A DNA stretch of 49,649 bases from Acidobacteriota bacterium (GCA_003222895.1 QHXI01000062.1:1-49649), one strand, 5' to 3'. Positions 33,119 through 42,412 are shown, numbered from the stretch's first letter. Made by a program: numbers and translations. The notes: generated by a model not told the origin, from the letters alone.

Positions 33119-36100
33119 TTACGTCGTCAATCTTCGATAAATCCCCGGCAGTCGCTCTGGCAGACTCAATACGTCATCGATGATCGTGTACCCGACTTCG
33201 CCGTAGAGATCGCGCAGCTCGCTTTCCGATTCGCGATCGATGGTGATGCAGAACGGTATGATGCCGCGCGTCTTCGCATCGATCAGAGCTTCGCGCGTGT
33301 CGTCGCGCGCGTAACGTGCGTCGCCGTAGTCGTGATCGTAAGGACGCCCGTCCGACAAGACGATCAGCAGACGCGTGCGCGCCTCCTGCTTTTCCAGCTT
33401 GGCGGTCGCATGACGAATCGCGGCGCCGAGCCGCGTGTTGTTCTGATAAGTGATGCCGCCGATGCGGCGCATGACCTCGTCGGAGTAATGTTCCTGAAAA
33501 TCTTTCAGCACATAAAACTTCACGTTGCGACGACCTTCGGACGTAAAACCATTAATCGCATAGACGTCGCCGACGGCTTCGAGCGCCTCGCTCATCAACA
33601 CCAGGCCTTCTTTTTCAATCTCGATGATTCGCCGGCCGGGATGCGTGTAAGGCTGGAGCGGATGGCGACCGATTGTGCGCGCCGTCGATGAAGATTGGTC
33701 CAGAAGAAAAGAAACCGCCACGTCGCGACGGCGACGCAGACGCCTGGTGTAAATGCGCTCGGACTGTTGTCCATCGGCGCGGCGATCGATGAAGAAATCG
33801 ACGACGGCGTTTAGATCGTAATCTTCACCGTCTATTTCGTTGGAGATCTTCGCGAGGTCCTCAGGCTTCATCAACTGAAACTGATGACGGATTGAAGAGA
33901 CTAGCCCACGGTAACGTTCGCGCGTGTTATCGACGAAGTCGCGGCTGCCGCGCTTCACCTTTTTTTCGATCACGCGACACCAGCCGACGCGATGATCGAC
34001 CAGCTCGCGATCCCATTCGTCGTAGTTGAATGCGACTTCGCCGGCTTCGAGATCCTGCTCGGGCGTCTCGCCTTCACTCCAGGTTTCGCTGCCTTCGAGT
34101 TCGTCGAATTCGCCTTCGTTTTCGGAATTCCAGGCATTGAAAAGCTCGCGCGCGTCGCGCCGCTGCGGCTGTCTATCAGTCTCACGCTCGGCGAGCATCT
34201 GCTCAGCCATTTTGTTTTCGTCTTCCTGATCCTGCTGGTCGGGAACTTCGATTTGCTGTTCGGATTCATCCATCGAAATCGATTGGAACAGCGTGTACAC
34301 GCGGCTGGTCGCCATCAACGTGTCGGCCACGGTGGCAAGCGGGCTCGATAAATAATTTGGAACAATGATTTCGAGTTCCGTTACCACCTGCCGATAGAAC
34401 TCACGCGCATCGTCAAGCGCGCCGCCGAGCATCGTGATTTGAAACAGCAGTTCGAACGGAACGAGGGCCGGCGGCAGATCGACGATCTTCGGACGACGAT
34501 TGCGCAAGTGCGCGCGAATCAGATCGAGATCGCGAGTTAGCCCACGATAGGCGCGTCGCAGGCGTCGATCGATGCGGCCATTTTCCAACGTGCCGAAGAT
34601 CCGGCGCGCGAGCGCGGGGATGGGAAATAGATTGATGACGTCGCTGTACCGCAAATTCGTCGCGTGATCTGTGCGGCTTTGGGCCTTTACGTGAACCTGT
34701 GATTCCGTTAGTAGGCCCGGATCAATTGCGAACGAATCTTGCGCATCCTGATTCTCCGGATCGTATAACTGCGCGAGCGACGCCCAAGCCGCTCGGAGAT
34801 CGTCGCTATCTCGCTCATAAGTTCCAAACTCAATCTGACCCGCAGCGTGCGCGGCCAATACTTTGTAGAGACGGAAGTCGAGTTCTTCATCACCGAACTC
34901 AGACACAGCCGAGGGCAAGTGAATCGTGCGGCCATCGCCGATGCGGGATTCAACCGGCACGGCAGCGAGCGGCGCGATCTCAACCGTGCGTCCAGTCAAT
35001 CCTTCGACATAAAGCCGCAGTAGAAACTGCACTGATTCGAGTGATAGGCCGACGCCGCCGGCGCGCAGAGCGTCGTTGCTGCTGCGAGTTTCCAGCGCGT
35101 AGTAGCTGCGCCGCGCGCGCATATCACCGACGATCAAACCCGCGCGGGCCCAGCTTTCAAATTGCTCGATCGAAACTGAATGAAGAGCCTTCGCGCTGGA
35201 ACGAATACATGCCAGCGCGGCCTCCGCGTCAACGCGACCAACCTCGGCGGCCAGCGAAATCACTCGACGCGCCAGCGCGGTGGCACTCTCTCGATCATTT
35301 TTCGCCGCAATGTTTTGAAAGAAAGTTGGACTGGCGCGAATGAACGCGACCAGACCGGCGTTGCCGTGTGGCGCGATCGTCCAAAGCAGATCGATCCAAT
35401 CATCAAAACTTTCGGGCAGAGTGCGCAGCACATCGCCGCCAGCTAGCAGCAGATGCAGTCCCGCCGCGCCGCCGCGTTCGAGAAAATTTTTGGCTCGCCG
35501 CATCAAACGCAGAGACTGGTCAACGTCGAGCCGCTCGATCGCCGCGGGCAGAGAGGTCCACGCATCCGCCGCGATGCCGCCCGCGAGCTCGGCAAACGCT
35601 TTAACCAATTCGATTGCTGTCGTTATTAGCGAATCGTTTAGAGGCGGGCTACTGCCCATTACAGGCGAATCGTTTAGAGGCGGGCTACCGCCCGCCTGTG
35701 ATCCTGAGCTGGAGGGCGGTAGCCCTCCGCTAAACGAAGTCGATTGTTTTGCGAGGGCCGAAACAACTTTCGGTGTTGCGTTCAAAAATTCCGCGCTGTG
35801 CTTCGCCGATCGACGAGAGACCGCCGTTGCAACCTCATAGATCGATCTCAGCAGTTCAGGGTTCGAAACTCTCTCGGCCAGCGCGGGGGCATTGCCAAAC
35901 GTCTCCGCGGCGGTCGTCGCCGAGAGGATCATTTGACGAGCGCAAACCTGGAAGACGAATGGCCGAACCGTCGCTGGGACTCGTCCGAATTCCGCGGCGC
36001 CGGCATCTATAAAGCTGACACCGATGTCTAAGTCACTCATCGCGAGGCGGCGGCCGAGTTCGCCCCAGGCGCGCAACTCTGCGGCATCGAGAACCTTCGC

Positions 36101-36325
36101 GACCCGCGGCACCGCGCGCAAGAATTCAATACTGGCGCGCAGAGAAACTGCGGCGATCGTCGCACTCGTCTCTAATGCTGCGCGCGTTTGCTCGATCGGA
36201 AGTTGGCTGATTTCGCGCAGCAAGCGCGCGATCGTGCGTCGTTCAGTCGGATTTTTTACCGCGCGGAGATGCTGATCGATTTCTTCGCTGAGATCGTTCG
36301 AGTTGTTTTGAGGTTTGTCAGACAC
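33119..36325 (-). CDS. CbbO/NorD-type VWA protein with in-frame repeat insertion
   Basis: A 1068-residue protein with a C-terminal VWA domain whose metal site is intact: [13 protein letters not shown] (DxSxS near 876), Thr in [14 protein letters not shown], and Asp in [17 protein letters not shown]. The N-terminal 600 residues are the helical repeats of CbbO/NorD, before an acidic middle ([20 protein letters not shown]). Such proteins work with a MoxR-type ATPase to remodel or metallate a client (Rubisco, nitric-oxide reductase). The partner ATPase is upstream at 36678. GTG 36325 starts six bases after the HicB-like stop. Residues about 195-231 come from a palindromic repeat. Confidence 0.85.
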   Translation of the reverse strand: MSDKPQNNSNDLSEEIDQHLRAVKNPTERRTIARLLREISQLPIEQTRAALETSATIAAVSLRASIEFLRAVPRVAKVLDAAELRAWGELGRRLAMSDLDIGVSFIDAGAAEFGRVPATVRPFVFQVCARQMILSATTAAETFGNAPALAERVSNPELLRSIYEVATAVSRRSAKHSAEFLNATPKVVSALAKQSTSFSGGLPPSSSGSQAGGSPPLNDSPVMGSSPPLNDSLITTAIELVKAFAELAGGIAADAWTSLPAAIERLDVDQSLRLMRRAKNFLERGGAAGLHLLLAGGDVLRTLPESFDDWIDLLWTIAPHGNAGLVAFIRASPTFFQNIAAKNDRESATALARRVISLAAEVGRVDAEAALACIRSSAKALHSVSIEQFESWARAGLIVGDMRARRSYYALETRSSNDALRAGGVGLSLESVQFLLRLYVEGLTGRTVEIAPLAAVPVESRIGDGRTIHLPSAVSEFGDEELDFRLYKVLAAHAAGQIEFGTYERDSDDLRAAWASLAQLYDPENQDAQDSFAIDPGLLTESQVHVKAQSRTDHATNLRYSDVINLFPIPALARRIFGTLENGRIDRRLRRAYRGLTRDLDLIRAHLRNRRPKIVDLPPALVPFELLFQITMLGGALDDAREFYRQVVTELEIIVPNYLSSPLATVADTLMATSRVYTLFQSISMDESEQQIEVPDQQDQEDENKMAEQMLAERETDRQPQRRDARELFNAWNSENEGEFDELEGSETWSEGETPEQDLEAGEVAFNYDEWDRELVDHRVGWCRVIEKKVKRGSRDFVDNTRERYRGLVSSIRHQFQLMKPEDLAKISNEIDGEDYDLNAVVDFFIDRRADGQQSERIYTRRLRRRRDVAVSFLLDQSSSTARTIGRHPLQPYTHPGRRIIEIEKEGLVLMSEALEAVGDVYAINGFTSEGRRNVKFYVLKDFQEHYSDEVMRRIGGITYQNNTRLGAAIRHATAKLEKQEARTRLLIVLSDGRPYDHDYGDARYARDDTREALIDAKTRGIIPFCITIDRESESELRDLYGEVGYTIIDDVLSLPERLPGIYRRLTT
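35635..35742. repeat. TTTAGAGGCGGGCTACC palindromic element inside the VWA gene
   Basis: The tract has CGTTTAGAGGCGGGCTAC twice, a perfect AGGCGGGCTACCGCCCGCCT-type hairpin, and an ending GGCGGTAGCCCTCCGCTAAA that pairs with the start. In frame it gives repeated SPPLND and GGLPPSSSG units at residues about 195-231. The frame continues on both sides in CbbO/NorD-like helices. Confidence 0.85.
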
Positions 36326-36331
36326 GACTGG

Positions 36332-36550
36332 CTAGGCGAGCATCAAGCGTTGGCCCTTGGGTTCCGGGATCGGATCGCCGAATTCAGTGGCCGTATCAAT
36401 CCAAAGTTGAATCGCTTCGTTTGCGTGCACCGCGGCTGACTCGTAGGTTGCACCGTGCGCCGTACAACCCGGGAGTTCAGGTACTTCCGCAACATACGCC
36501 TCGGCCTCGTCTTCATTGCTCCAGTAAATGATGATTTCGTACTTGTGCAT
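36332..36550 (-). CDS. HicB-like antitoxin-family protein, no HicA partner
   Basis: A 72-residue protein from ATG 36550 (MHKYEIIIYWSNEDEAEAYV); the frame could extend 15 codons upstream into the repeat, but the HicB domain begins here. It shows the HicB pattern AEVPELPGCTAHGATYESA and NEAIQLWIDTATEFG, the partial RNase-H fold of HicB antitoxins. No HicA toxin is visible within 300 bases on either side. Its stop is six bases before the VWA gene start, so it is probably co-transcribed with the CbbQ/CbbO-like pair. Whether it regulates them is unknown. Confidence 0.82.
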   Translation of the reverse strand: MHKYEIIIYWSNEDEAEAYVAEVPELPGCTAHGATYESAAVHANEAIQLWIDTATEFGDPIPEPKGQRLMLA

Positions 36551-36569
36551 TAAATCTGGTTCCGGCTCG

Positions 36570-36672
36570 GTTAGGAGCCAAATGTTTATAGTCACTCAGC
36601 GTAATTCAAATTCCCAGTTCCGTAGGAGCGGAATGATCGTGCGTCGATTTATGCCGCTCCTACGGAGCGACT
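36570..36672. repeat. GCTCCTACGGAGC element cluster, copy 2
   Basis: Contains GGTTAGGAGCC, TTTATAGTCACTCAGCG, CCGTAGGAGCGG and CCGCTCCTACGGAGCG. It shares GGAGC, TTTATAG and CACTCAGCG with 12174-12326. It fills the gap between the ATPase stop and the HicB-like start, so it separates the two genes of the ATPase/VWA module. Confidence 0.82.
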
Positions 36673-36677
36673 GCAAA

Positions 36678-37487
36678 CTATGACGGTAGGGATCTATAAA
36701 TATCGCGAATGCTGCGCTGCAGATCGCGGTCGTCGGTGATGGGCGAGCACATCGCGACTTCGGCGGCGCGCGTCGGGGCAATGCCGTTCGCAATCAGCTG
36801 TCCGGCGTAAATCAACAAACGCGTCGAGACACCTTCTTCTAATCCATGCCCTCGCAGGTTGCGCACCTTCTGCCCGATCAAAACCAGATCGCGCGCCGTG
36901 CCTTCATCGATGCCGCCCTCGCGAGCAACGATCGCGGCTTCTAGATCAGCGGGCGGATAATCGAAATCGATCGCCACGAAGCGTTGCCGGGTCGATTGTT
37001 TCAAATCCTTCAGAATCGATTGATAGCCGGGATTGTAAGAAACTACGAGCATGAAATCCGAAGGCGCTTCCAAAATCGTGCCGCGCTTTTCAATCGGCAG
37101 ACGGCGGCGATGATCGGTGAGCGGGTGAATGATCACGACGGTGTCTTTGCGCGCTTCGACAATCTCGTCGAGATAGCAGATTGCGCCGTGCCGCACCGCC
37201 GAAGTCAGCGGCCCATCATGCCAAACGGTCTCTTCGCCTTCGATCAAAAACCGCCCCACGAGATCCGTCGACGAAAGATCTTCGTGACACGCGACCGTGA
37301 TCAGCGGCCGCTCGAGCCGCCAGGCCATGTGCTCGACAAAGCGCGTCTTGCCGCAACCCGTCGGGCCTTTCAAAATCACCGGCAAGTGTGCGGCATGCGC
37401 GGCTTCGAACAAACCAATCTCGTTGTCGACCGGCAGGTAATAAGGCTCTTCCGCGATTCTGTATTCTTCTATTGCTCGCTCAGACAT
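36678..37487 (-). CDS. MoxR-type AAA+ ATPase, CbbQ/NorQ family
   Basis: A 269-residue AAA+ ATPase. Walker [19 protein letters not shown] near residues 41-48, Walker [13 protein letters not shown] near 104-109, [13 protein letters not shown] (sensor 1) and arginine-containing [11 protein letters not shown] are all present, with the [19 protein letters not shown]-terminal region of CbbQ/NirQ/NorQ. Such ATPases act as rings with a VWA partner to remodel a client enzyme; the partner is the CbbO/NorD-like gene downstream at 33119. There is no Rubisco, nitric-oxide reductase or cobaltochelatase gene here, so the client is unknown. Confidence 0.9.
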   Translation of the reverse strand: MSERAIEEYRIAEEPYYLPVDNEIGLFEAAHAAHLPVILKGPTGCGKTRFVEHMAWRLERPLITVACHEDLSSTDLVGRFLIEGEETVWHDGPLTSAVRHGAICYLDEIVEARKDTVVIIHPLTDHRRRLPIEKRGTILEAPSDFMLVVSYNPGYQSILKDLKQSTRQRFVAIDFDYPPADLEAAIVAREGGIDEGTARDLVLIGQKVRNLRGHGLEEGVSTRLLIYAGQLIANGIAPTRAAEVAMCSPITDDRDLQRSIRDIYRSLPS

Positions 37488-37495
37488 GAAAATCG

Positions 37496-37714
37496 GTTTC
37501 AGGTTTCAAGTTTAAGGCTTCAAGTTCTCAAATCTTAGCATCGACGCAAACGCCCGCCAAAAGTGTCAGAACCCGGAGCCGTAACGACGGGATCATCGAC
37601 ATGCTTTTGAAATCGAGTTGCCTCTTGATCCGGTCGCTATCGCTCCCGGTTCTGACACGATCGGATTCCGACACCGTGTTCCAACTTGAAACTTGAAACC
37701 TGAAACCTGAAACT
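37496..37714. repeat. Composite repeat: GTTTCAAG tracts flanking a TGTCAGAACCCGG palindrome
   Basis: Outer arms are GTTTCAAG tracts: one orientation at 37496-37535, the other at 37680-37712. Between them, 37563-37658 is a TGTCAGAACCCGG palindrome with arms related to those at 4189 and 14666, plus ATCCGGTCGC inside. The inner strand ends immediately before the ATG of mnmA. The whole block fills the gap between the ATPase and mnmA. Confidence 0.82.
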
Positions 37715-38854
37715 ATGACTGTGAAGATCGCAGTAGCCATGTCAGGTGGCGTGGATTCGTCCGCGGCCGCCGCAATTTTGAGGGAGCAGGGCCATGACCT
37801 GGTCGGCTTTACGATGCAGTTGTGGAATCAAGGCCGCGGCATCAGTGTCGATGAAAACGGCGAGCCGCTGCCGTCGCGCTGCTGCTCGCTCGACGACGTT
37901 TACGACGCGCGACGCGTCGCGGAAGAACTGGGATTTCCGTTTTATGTTTTGAATCTGGAAAAAGAATTCGAGCGCGACGTCGTGCAGCCGTTCGTGAATA
38001 GCTATTTGCAAGGCGAGACGCCGATTCCCTGTGTTGCCTGCAACAGCCGTTTGAAGTTCGCATCACTTGATAAACTTGCGTCAAGTCTGGGATGTGAAAA
38101 GGTTGCGACCGGCCATTACGCTCGGGTTGAATTAGACGAAGCGACGAATCGTCATCGGCTCTTGCGCGGACGCGATCCAAACAAGGACCAGTCTTACTTT
38201 CTTTGGGAGCTGACGCAGGATCAGCTTTCGCGCGCGCTGTTTCCGCTGGGCGAACTTTCAAAGAGCGATGCGCGACAAGCCGCGCGCGAGAATCATCTTG
38301 CGGTGGCGGAAAAGAAAGAGTCGCAGGAAATCTGTTTTGTTCCGGATGGCGATTACGCCGGTTTCATCGATCGATATCTCGAAGCCGAACAGCAAACGGA
38401 TCGTTTGCCTGTCGCCGGTGAAATTGTAAACGCAAACGGCGAAGCCCTCGGCAGTCACTCAGGCATTCATCGCTTCACGATTGGTCAGCGGCGCGGGATT
38501 GGTATCGCCGACGCGCGACCATTGTATGTTTTGAATGTCGACGCGTCGAACAACAAAGTCGTGGTTGGTTATGACGATGAATTGTTGAGCGATGAATTCA
38601 CCGCGGCGGGCTTGAACTGGATTGCGCTCGACAATCCGACTCAGCCAGTGCGCGCCGAAGTCCGTGTTCGCTATCGTCACACTGCCGCGCCGGCGACGAT
38701 TACTCCGCTCGCGAATAATCGCGCTGGTATCAAGTTCGACGAACCTCAGCGCGCGATTACACCCGGCCAGGCAACGGTTTTTTATCGCGGCGACGAAGTT
38801 GTGGGTGGTGGATGGATCGTGAAGGGACAGGCGGCAGTAGGCAGGAAGCAGTAG
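37715..38854 (+). CDS. mnmA: tRNA-specific 2-thiouridylase MnmA
   Basis: A 379-residue enzyme that puts sulphur on U34 of tRNA-Lys, -Glu and -Gln. Motifs: PP-loop [12 protein letters not shown] at the N-terminus, catalytic Cys in [12 protein letters not shown], the second Cys in [15 protein letters not shown], and [12 protein letters not shown] in the C-terminal beta barrel. The core ends at VGGGWI; the last 13 residues ([11 protein letters not shown] end) fall in a repeat, so the tail is probably not native. A GTTTCAAG tract touches the ATG, so there is no normal ribosome-binding site; translation may depend on the tract or be leaderless. Confidence 0.93.
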   Translation: MTVKIAVAMSGGVDSSAAAAILREQGHDLVGFTMQLWNQGRGISVDENGEPLPSRCCSLDDVYDARRVAEELGFPFYVLNLEKEFERDVVQPFVNSYLQGETPIPCVACNSRLKFASLDKLASSLGCEKVATGHYARVELDEATNRHRLLRGRDPNKDQSYFLWELTQDQLSRALFPLGELSKSDARQAARENHLAVAEKKESQEICFVPDGDYAGFIDRYLEAEQQTDRLPVAGEIVNANGEALGSHSGIHRFTIGQRRGIGIADARPLYVLNVDASNNKVVVGYDDELLSDEFTAAGLNWIALDNPTQPVRAEVRVRYRHTAAPATITPLANNRAGIKFDEPQRAITPGQATVFYRGDEVVGGGWIVKGQAAVGRKQ

Positions 38855-38903
38855 GCACGAGGCAAACTACCAGATTTCCTGCCGTCTGCCTCCTGGCGCC
38901 TGC
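38829..38903. repeat. GGCAGTAGGCAGG inverted-repeat element at the mnmA 3' end
   Basis: A left part with repeated GGCAGTAGGCA (38829-38863) faces TGCCGTCTGCCTCCTGGCGC (38880-38903) in inverted orientation. The stop codon of mnmA lies inside it. Confidence 0.65.
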
Positions 38904-38986
38904 GGCCTGTTACCAAAACCTTTTCCGCTTGTCCCTCGTACTCACAATCGGCCACATTCTTAAGAAATAATAGGTAAAAACTCGCT

Positions 38987-40786
38987 ATGGCAATGTCAAC
39001 AGGTCGTAAGGTCGCGCTGATCATTTCCGGCATCGTGCTCGGCTTGATATTAATCGTCGTCCTGGGAATCGCGATCATCTTTTCCGCGATCGGCAGCCGC
39101 CGTCCATCGATTCAGGACAACAGCGTGCTCGCCTTGAAAATCTCCGGCGCGCTGCCTGACTACGTTCCTGACGATCCGCTGCGTCGTCTCTTCGGCGGGC
39201 AACCGCAATCGCTCAGCAGCCTGCTCGCGCAACTTCGCAAAGCGAAAGTCGATAAGCGAATCACTGCAGTGATGCTGGACATCGACATGTCCGAAGCCGG
39301 TTGGGCCAAGTCGGAAGAGATTCGCGGCGCGATCGAAGATTTCCGCACGTCCGGCAAACCCGTCTACGCCTATATGGAGACTGGACTGAACAAGGACTAT
39401 TACATCGCGACCGCGTGCGACAAAATTTTTGTGCCGCCGCCGGGCGAGTTATTTACGATTGGTTTGGCGGCAGATGTGATGTTCTTTCGCGGCTCGCTCG
39501 ACAAGTTGGGCATCTATCCCGACGTGTATCAGATCGGAAAATACAAGAGTGCCGGCGACATGTTCACGCAGAAACAGATGACCGACGCGCATCGCCAGTA
39601 CATCAACTCGCTGCTTGACGATCTTTACGGCCGCTACGTCGAGGGCATCGCCAAAGCGCGCAAGAAATCGGTCGATGACGTGAAGAAGTTGATCGATGAC
39701 GCGCCCTACACGGCGACGCAAGCGAAGGATGCCGGATTGATCGACGGCGCTCTGTATCATGACGACGTTGAGAAGGAATTGAAGAAACGGCTGGGCTACA
39801 AAGAAAGTGACGACCTGCACATCGCGCGCGGATCTGACTACCGACAAATTTCGCAAGAGTCCCTGGGTCTAAACAAAGGCGAAAAGATCGCCGTCGTTTT
39901 CGCAGCAGGCGATATCATCTCCGGAAGATCTTCATTCGGCGGTGAGGGCGAAACGACTATCGGATCGGATTCGTTGGTCAAGACCATCAATGAAGCTCGG
40001 GATGACAAATCGATCAAAGCGATCGTTTTGCGCATCGACAGTCCCGGTGGATCGGGATTGGCTTCCGACATCATCTGGCGCGCGATCGAAAATGCGAAGG
40101 CGAAAAAACCCGTCGTCGTTTCGATGAGCGACGTTGCCGCCTCAGGCGGTTATTACATCGCCTGCAACGCGAACAAGATCGTGGCTGAGCCTTCGACGAT
40201 CACCGGCTCGATCGGCGTCGTCGGCGGCAAACCCGTCATCAAAGGATTCTACGATTGGATTGGTCTGACCAACGAATATGTTTTGCGCGGAAAGAACGCC
40301 GGCATGTTTCGCGAATCAGAAAAGTTCAGCGACCCCGAGCGCGCTAAATTCCAGGAGTTCATGAAGGCGACGTACGACGACTTCATCAGCAAGGTCGGCA
40401 AAGGCCGCAACAAAGACAAGACCTACATCGATTCGATCGGCCAGGGCCGCGTCTGGACTGGCAAGCAGGGAAAAGACAATGGCCTGGTTGATGAATATGG
40501 CGGTCTGGATAAAGCGATCGAAATCGCGAAACAGCTCGCCAACATTCCCGCCGACAAGAGTGTCCAGCGTATCGTAATGCCAAAGCCGCCAACCTTCCTT
40601 GAGGAATTGATGAGCGGCGGAAACGACGACGCCGACGAAGCCAGCGTGCAAGCGAAGCAGCAGGCGTCATTACTGTCCGCACTGCCGGAAGACATTCGTC
40701 AAAGTTTGCGTTATGCGCAGTTGTTGGATCGCGCCAAGAACGGCGAAGCGATTTACATGATGCCGTTCCGCCTGCGCATCAAATGA
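38987..40786 (+). CDS. sppA: Signal peptide peptidase SppA, S49 family, long form
   Basis: A 599-residue membrane protease with an N-terminal anchor (VALIISGIVLGLILIVVLGIAIIF). It has both tandem S49 domains of the E. coli type: the first has VYQIGKYKSAGDMFT, where the middle Lys is the general base, and the second has VVSMSDVAASGGYYIACNAN with the nucleophile Ser. It degrades leftover signal peptides in the membrane. The start could also be ATG 38993. AGGT upstream is a weak ribosome site. It follows mnmA in the same direction across a 132-base gap with a repeat. Confidence 0.93.
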   Translation: MAMSTGRKVALIISGIVLGLILIVVLGIAIIFSAIGSRRPSIQDNSVLALKISGALPDYVPDDPLRRLFGGQPQSLSSLLAQLRKAKVDKRITAVMLDIDMSEAGWAKSEEIRGAIEDFRTSGKPVYAYMETGLNKDYYIATACDKIFVPPPGELFTIGLAADVMFFRGSLDKLGIYPDVYQIGKYKSAGDMFTQKQMTDAHRQYINSLLDDLYGRYVEGIAKARKKSVDDVKKLIDDAPYTATQAKDAGLIDGALYHDDVEKELKKRLGYKESDDLHIARGSDYRQISQESLGLNKGEKIAVVFAAGDIISGRSSFGGEGETTIGSDSLVKTINEARDDKSIKAIVLRIDSPGGSGLASDIIWRAIENAKAKKPVVVSMSDVAASGGYYIACNANKIVAEPSTITGSIGVVGGKPVIKGFYDWIGLTNEYVLRGKNAGMFRESEKFSDPERAKFQEFMKATYDDFISKVGKGRNKDKTYIDSIGQGRVWTGKQGKDNGLVDEYGGLDKAIEIAKQLANIPADKSVQRIVMPKPPTFLEELMSGGNDDADEASVQAKQQASLLSALPEDIRQSLRYAQLLDRAKNGEAIYMMPFRLRIK

Positions 40787-40856
40787 CGTCGCAAACTTGT
40801 CAGGCTTTTTATTAATCGCACCCTCGCGTATATACTGAGCGTCTCCAGAAAACGAG

Positions 40857-42233
40857 ATGCTCAGTATCGCGAGACCTAAAGCGGGTCCCCTTTCGGCGCT
40901 CTTTGCGCTCTTTTTTCTCGTTGCTTGCGGCGCGGCACAAACCCCGTCTCCGACTGCAACAGCTCAAACGGTTTCCCCAAATCAATCGACGCAGGTTGTG
41001 ATTCCGCTGACGCTGGATGAAGCGTTGCGTCTCGCGAATGCGCAGGCGTCCTTATATCAGGGCGCAATCTTGAACGAGCAGATAGCCGCGGAAGATGTGA
41101 AGCAGGCGCGCGCTGCGTTCATGCCAAAGGTGAGCGCGCCGCTGAGTTACATCTATACTTCGCCCGCGCTCGGCCTGCCGCCGGGCGAACCGCGCGCGCC
41201 GAGTTATATCGCGAACAACGCCATCAGTGAATATGAAGCACTGGCGAATGTTTCGGGCGATCTCGATGTTGCGGGAAAGCTGCGCGCGACGCTCGCGAAG
41301 AATCGGGCGCTACTCGCGGCGGCACATGCGGGAACCGATGTCGCGAAACGCGCGTTGGCCCAAGCGGTCATTGCTGCTTATTACGAACTCGCGCTCGCAA
41401 CTGCGCAGCGTCGCGCCGCCGAGGAGAATCTTTCCGCCGCCGAAGAATTCGAAAGGATCACTTCATTGCTTTTGAGCGGCGGTGAAGTTGCGCAGGTCGA
41501 TCTGACGCGCGCTCAACTGCAGACGCTGTCGCGTCGTGATGAGCTGGAACGCGCCCGGGTGAACGAGGAAGTTGCGGCCGGATCGTTGCGCGTGCTTGTG
41601 GGCTATGATTTTACGAGAGCGATTAGCACGACCGATCTCGATCTGGCGCTGCCGATCGACTCTGAGTATCAGCAGTTCAAAGCCGATGACATTCCGCGCC
41701 GGCCTGAGTTCACGCAGTTGGAGCAGCAGCTACGCGCGGCTCGGCAGGAAATCAAAATTGCGCGCGCCGATCGCTTGCCGGCTTTGACGTATTCGGTCAA
41801 TGGCGGGTTCGATACGGATTCTTTGAAAGGACCGCGATTAAAAGAACACAGCGGCGTGTCGGCCGCGGTCAGTCTGACGATTCCGATTTTTGATTGGGGC
41901 GTCACGCGCAGCAAAGAGAAGCAGGCACGCTTGCGGGTTCAGCTCGCTGAGAACGAACGGACGATTGCGGTGCGCGGCTTCACGCAACAGTTCTATGCGG
42001 CGAAATCGCAGGCGGCAATCGCGGCGGCCAGGATAACGCTCGCGCGCGAAGGCGTGACGCGAGCGCAGGAGAACTTAACGGCATCGATCGCGCGTTATCG
42101 AGCCGGCGAAGCGCAGATAGTTGAAGTGACCGACGCGCAGACAACTTTGGTCGCGCAACGCAGCGCGCTGTATCAGGCGATCTTTGATTACCAGATCGCT
42201 CTGGCAAGATTGAGACAAGCGACGGGACAGTAG
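40857..42233 (+). CDS. TolC-family outer membrane efflux protein
   Basis: A 458-residue outer membrane channel subunit with signal peptide (PLSALFALFFLVACGAAQ); the Cys in LVACG may be a lipobox. The two homologous coiled-coil repeats are visible: ALRLANAQASLYQGAIL-type, RAALLAAAHAGTDVAKRALAQA, and the later ARQEIKIARADRLPALTYS and QENLTASIARYRAGEAQIVE. It forms the exit duct for the RND pump that follows. It is first of three genes (channel, adaptor, permease). A TATACT box at 40831 could be part of a promoter. Confidence 0.9.
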   Translation: MLSIARPKAGPLSALFALFFLVACGAAQTPSPTATAQTVSPNQSTQVVIPLTLDEALRLANAQASLYQGAILNEQIAAEDVKQARAAFMPKVSAPLSYIYTSPALGLPPGEPRAPSYIANNAISEYEALANVSGDLDVAGKLRATLAKNRALLAAAHAGTDVAKRALAQAVIAAYYELALATAQRRAAEENLSAAEEFERITSLLLSGGEVAQVDLTRAQLQTLSRRDELERARVNEEVAAGSLRVLVGYDFTRAISTTDLDLALPIDSEYQQFKADDIPRRPEFTQLEQQLRAARQEIKIARADRLPALTYSVNGGFDTDSLKGPRLKEHSGVSAAVSLTIPIFDWGVTRSKEKQARLRVQLAENERTIAVRGFTQQFYAAKSQAAIAAARITLAREGVTRAQENLTASIARYRAGEAQIVEVTDAQTTLVAQRSALYQAIFDYQIALARLRQATGQ

Positions 42234-42240
42234 GAAATTA

Positions 42241-42400
42241 ATCCGCAGATTACACAGATGACACAGATTAGAAAAACATACAGCCACGAAAAGGCACAAA
42301 ACCGTAATCAACGAAAGTGAAAAGCGCTCCATGATTCGAGAGAATAATTTTGAGCCTTTTGTGCTTTTTTGTGGCTATTCGTTTCTGTGTAATCTGTGGA
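42241..42400. repeat. TCCGCAGATTACACAGA inverted-repeat element
   Basis: Outer arms: ATCCGCAGATTACACAGA (42241-42258) and TCTGTGTAATCTGTGGA (42384-42400). Inner arms: GCCACGAAAAGGCACAAAA (42283-42301) and its near reverse complement (42357-42375). The element fills the gap between TolC-type gene and adaptor gene, and ends 13 bases before the adaptor start. Confidence 0.85.
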
Positions 42401-42412
42401 CAATATCTTCAA

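Noticed and set aside
33119-37487. Nitric-oxide reductase or Rubisco operon
   Set aside because: Only the chaperone-like pair is present; no NorB, NorC or Rubisco subunit is visible.
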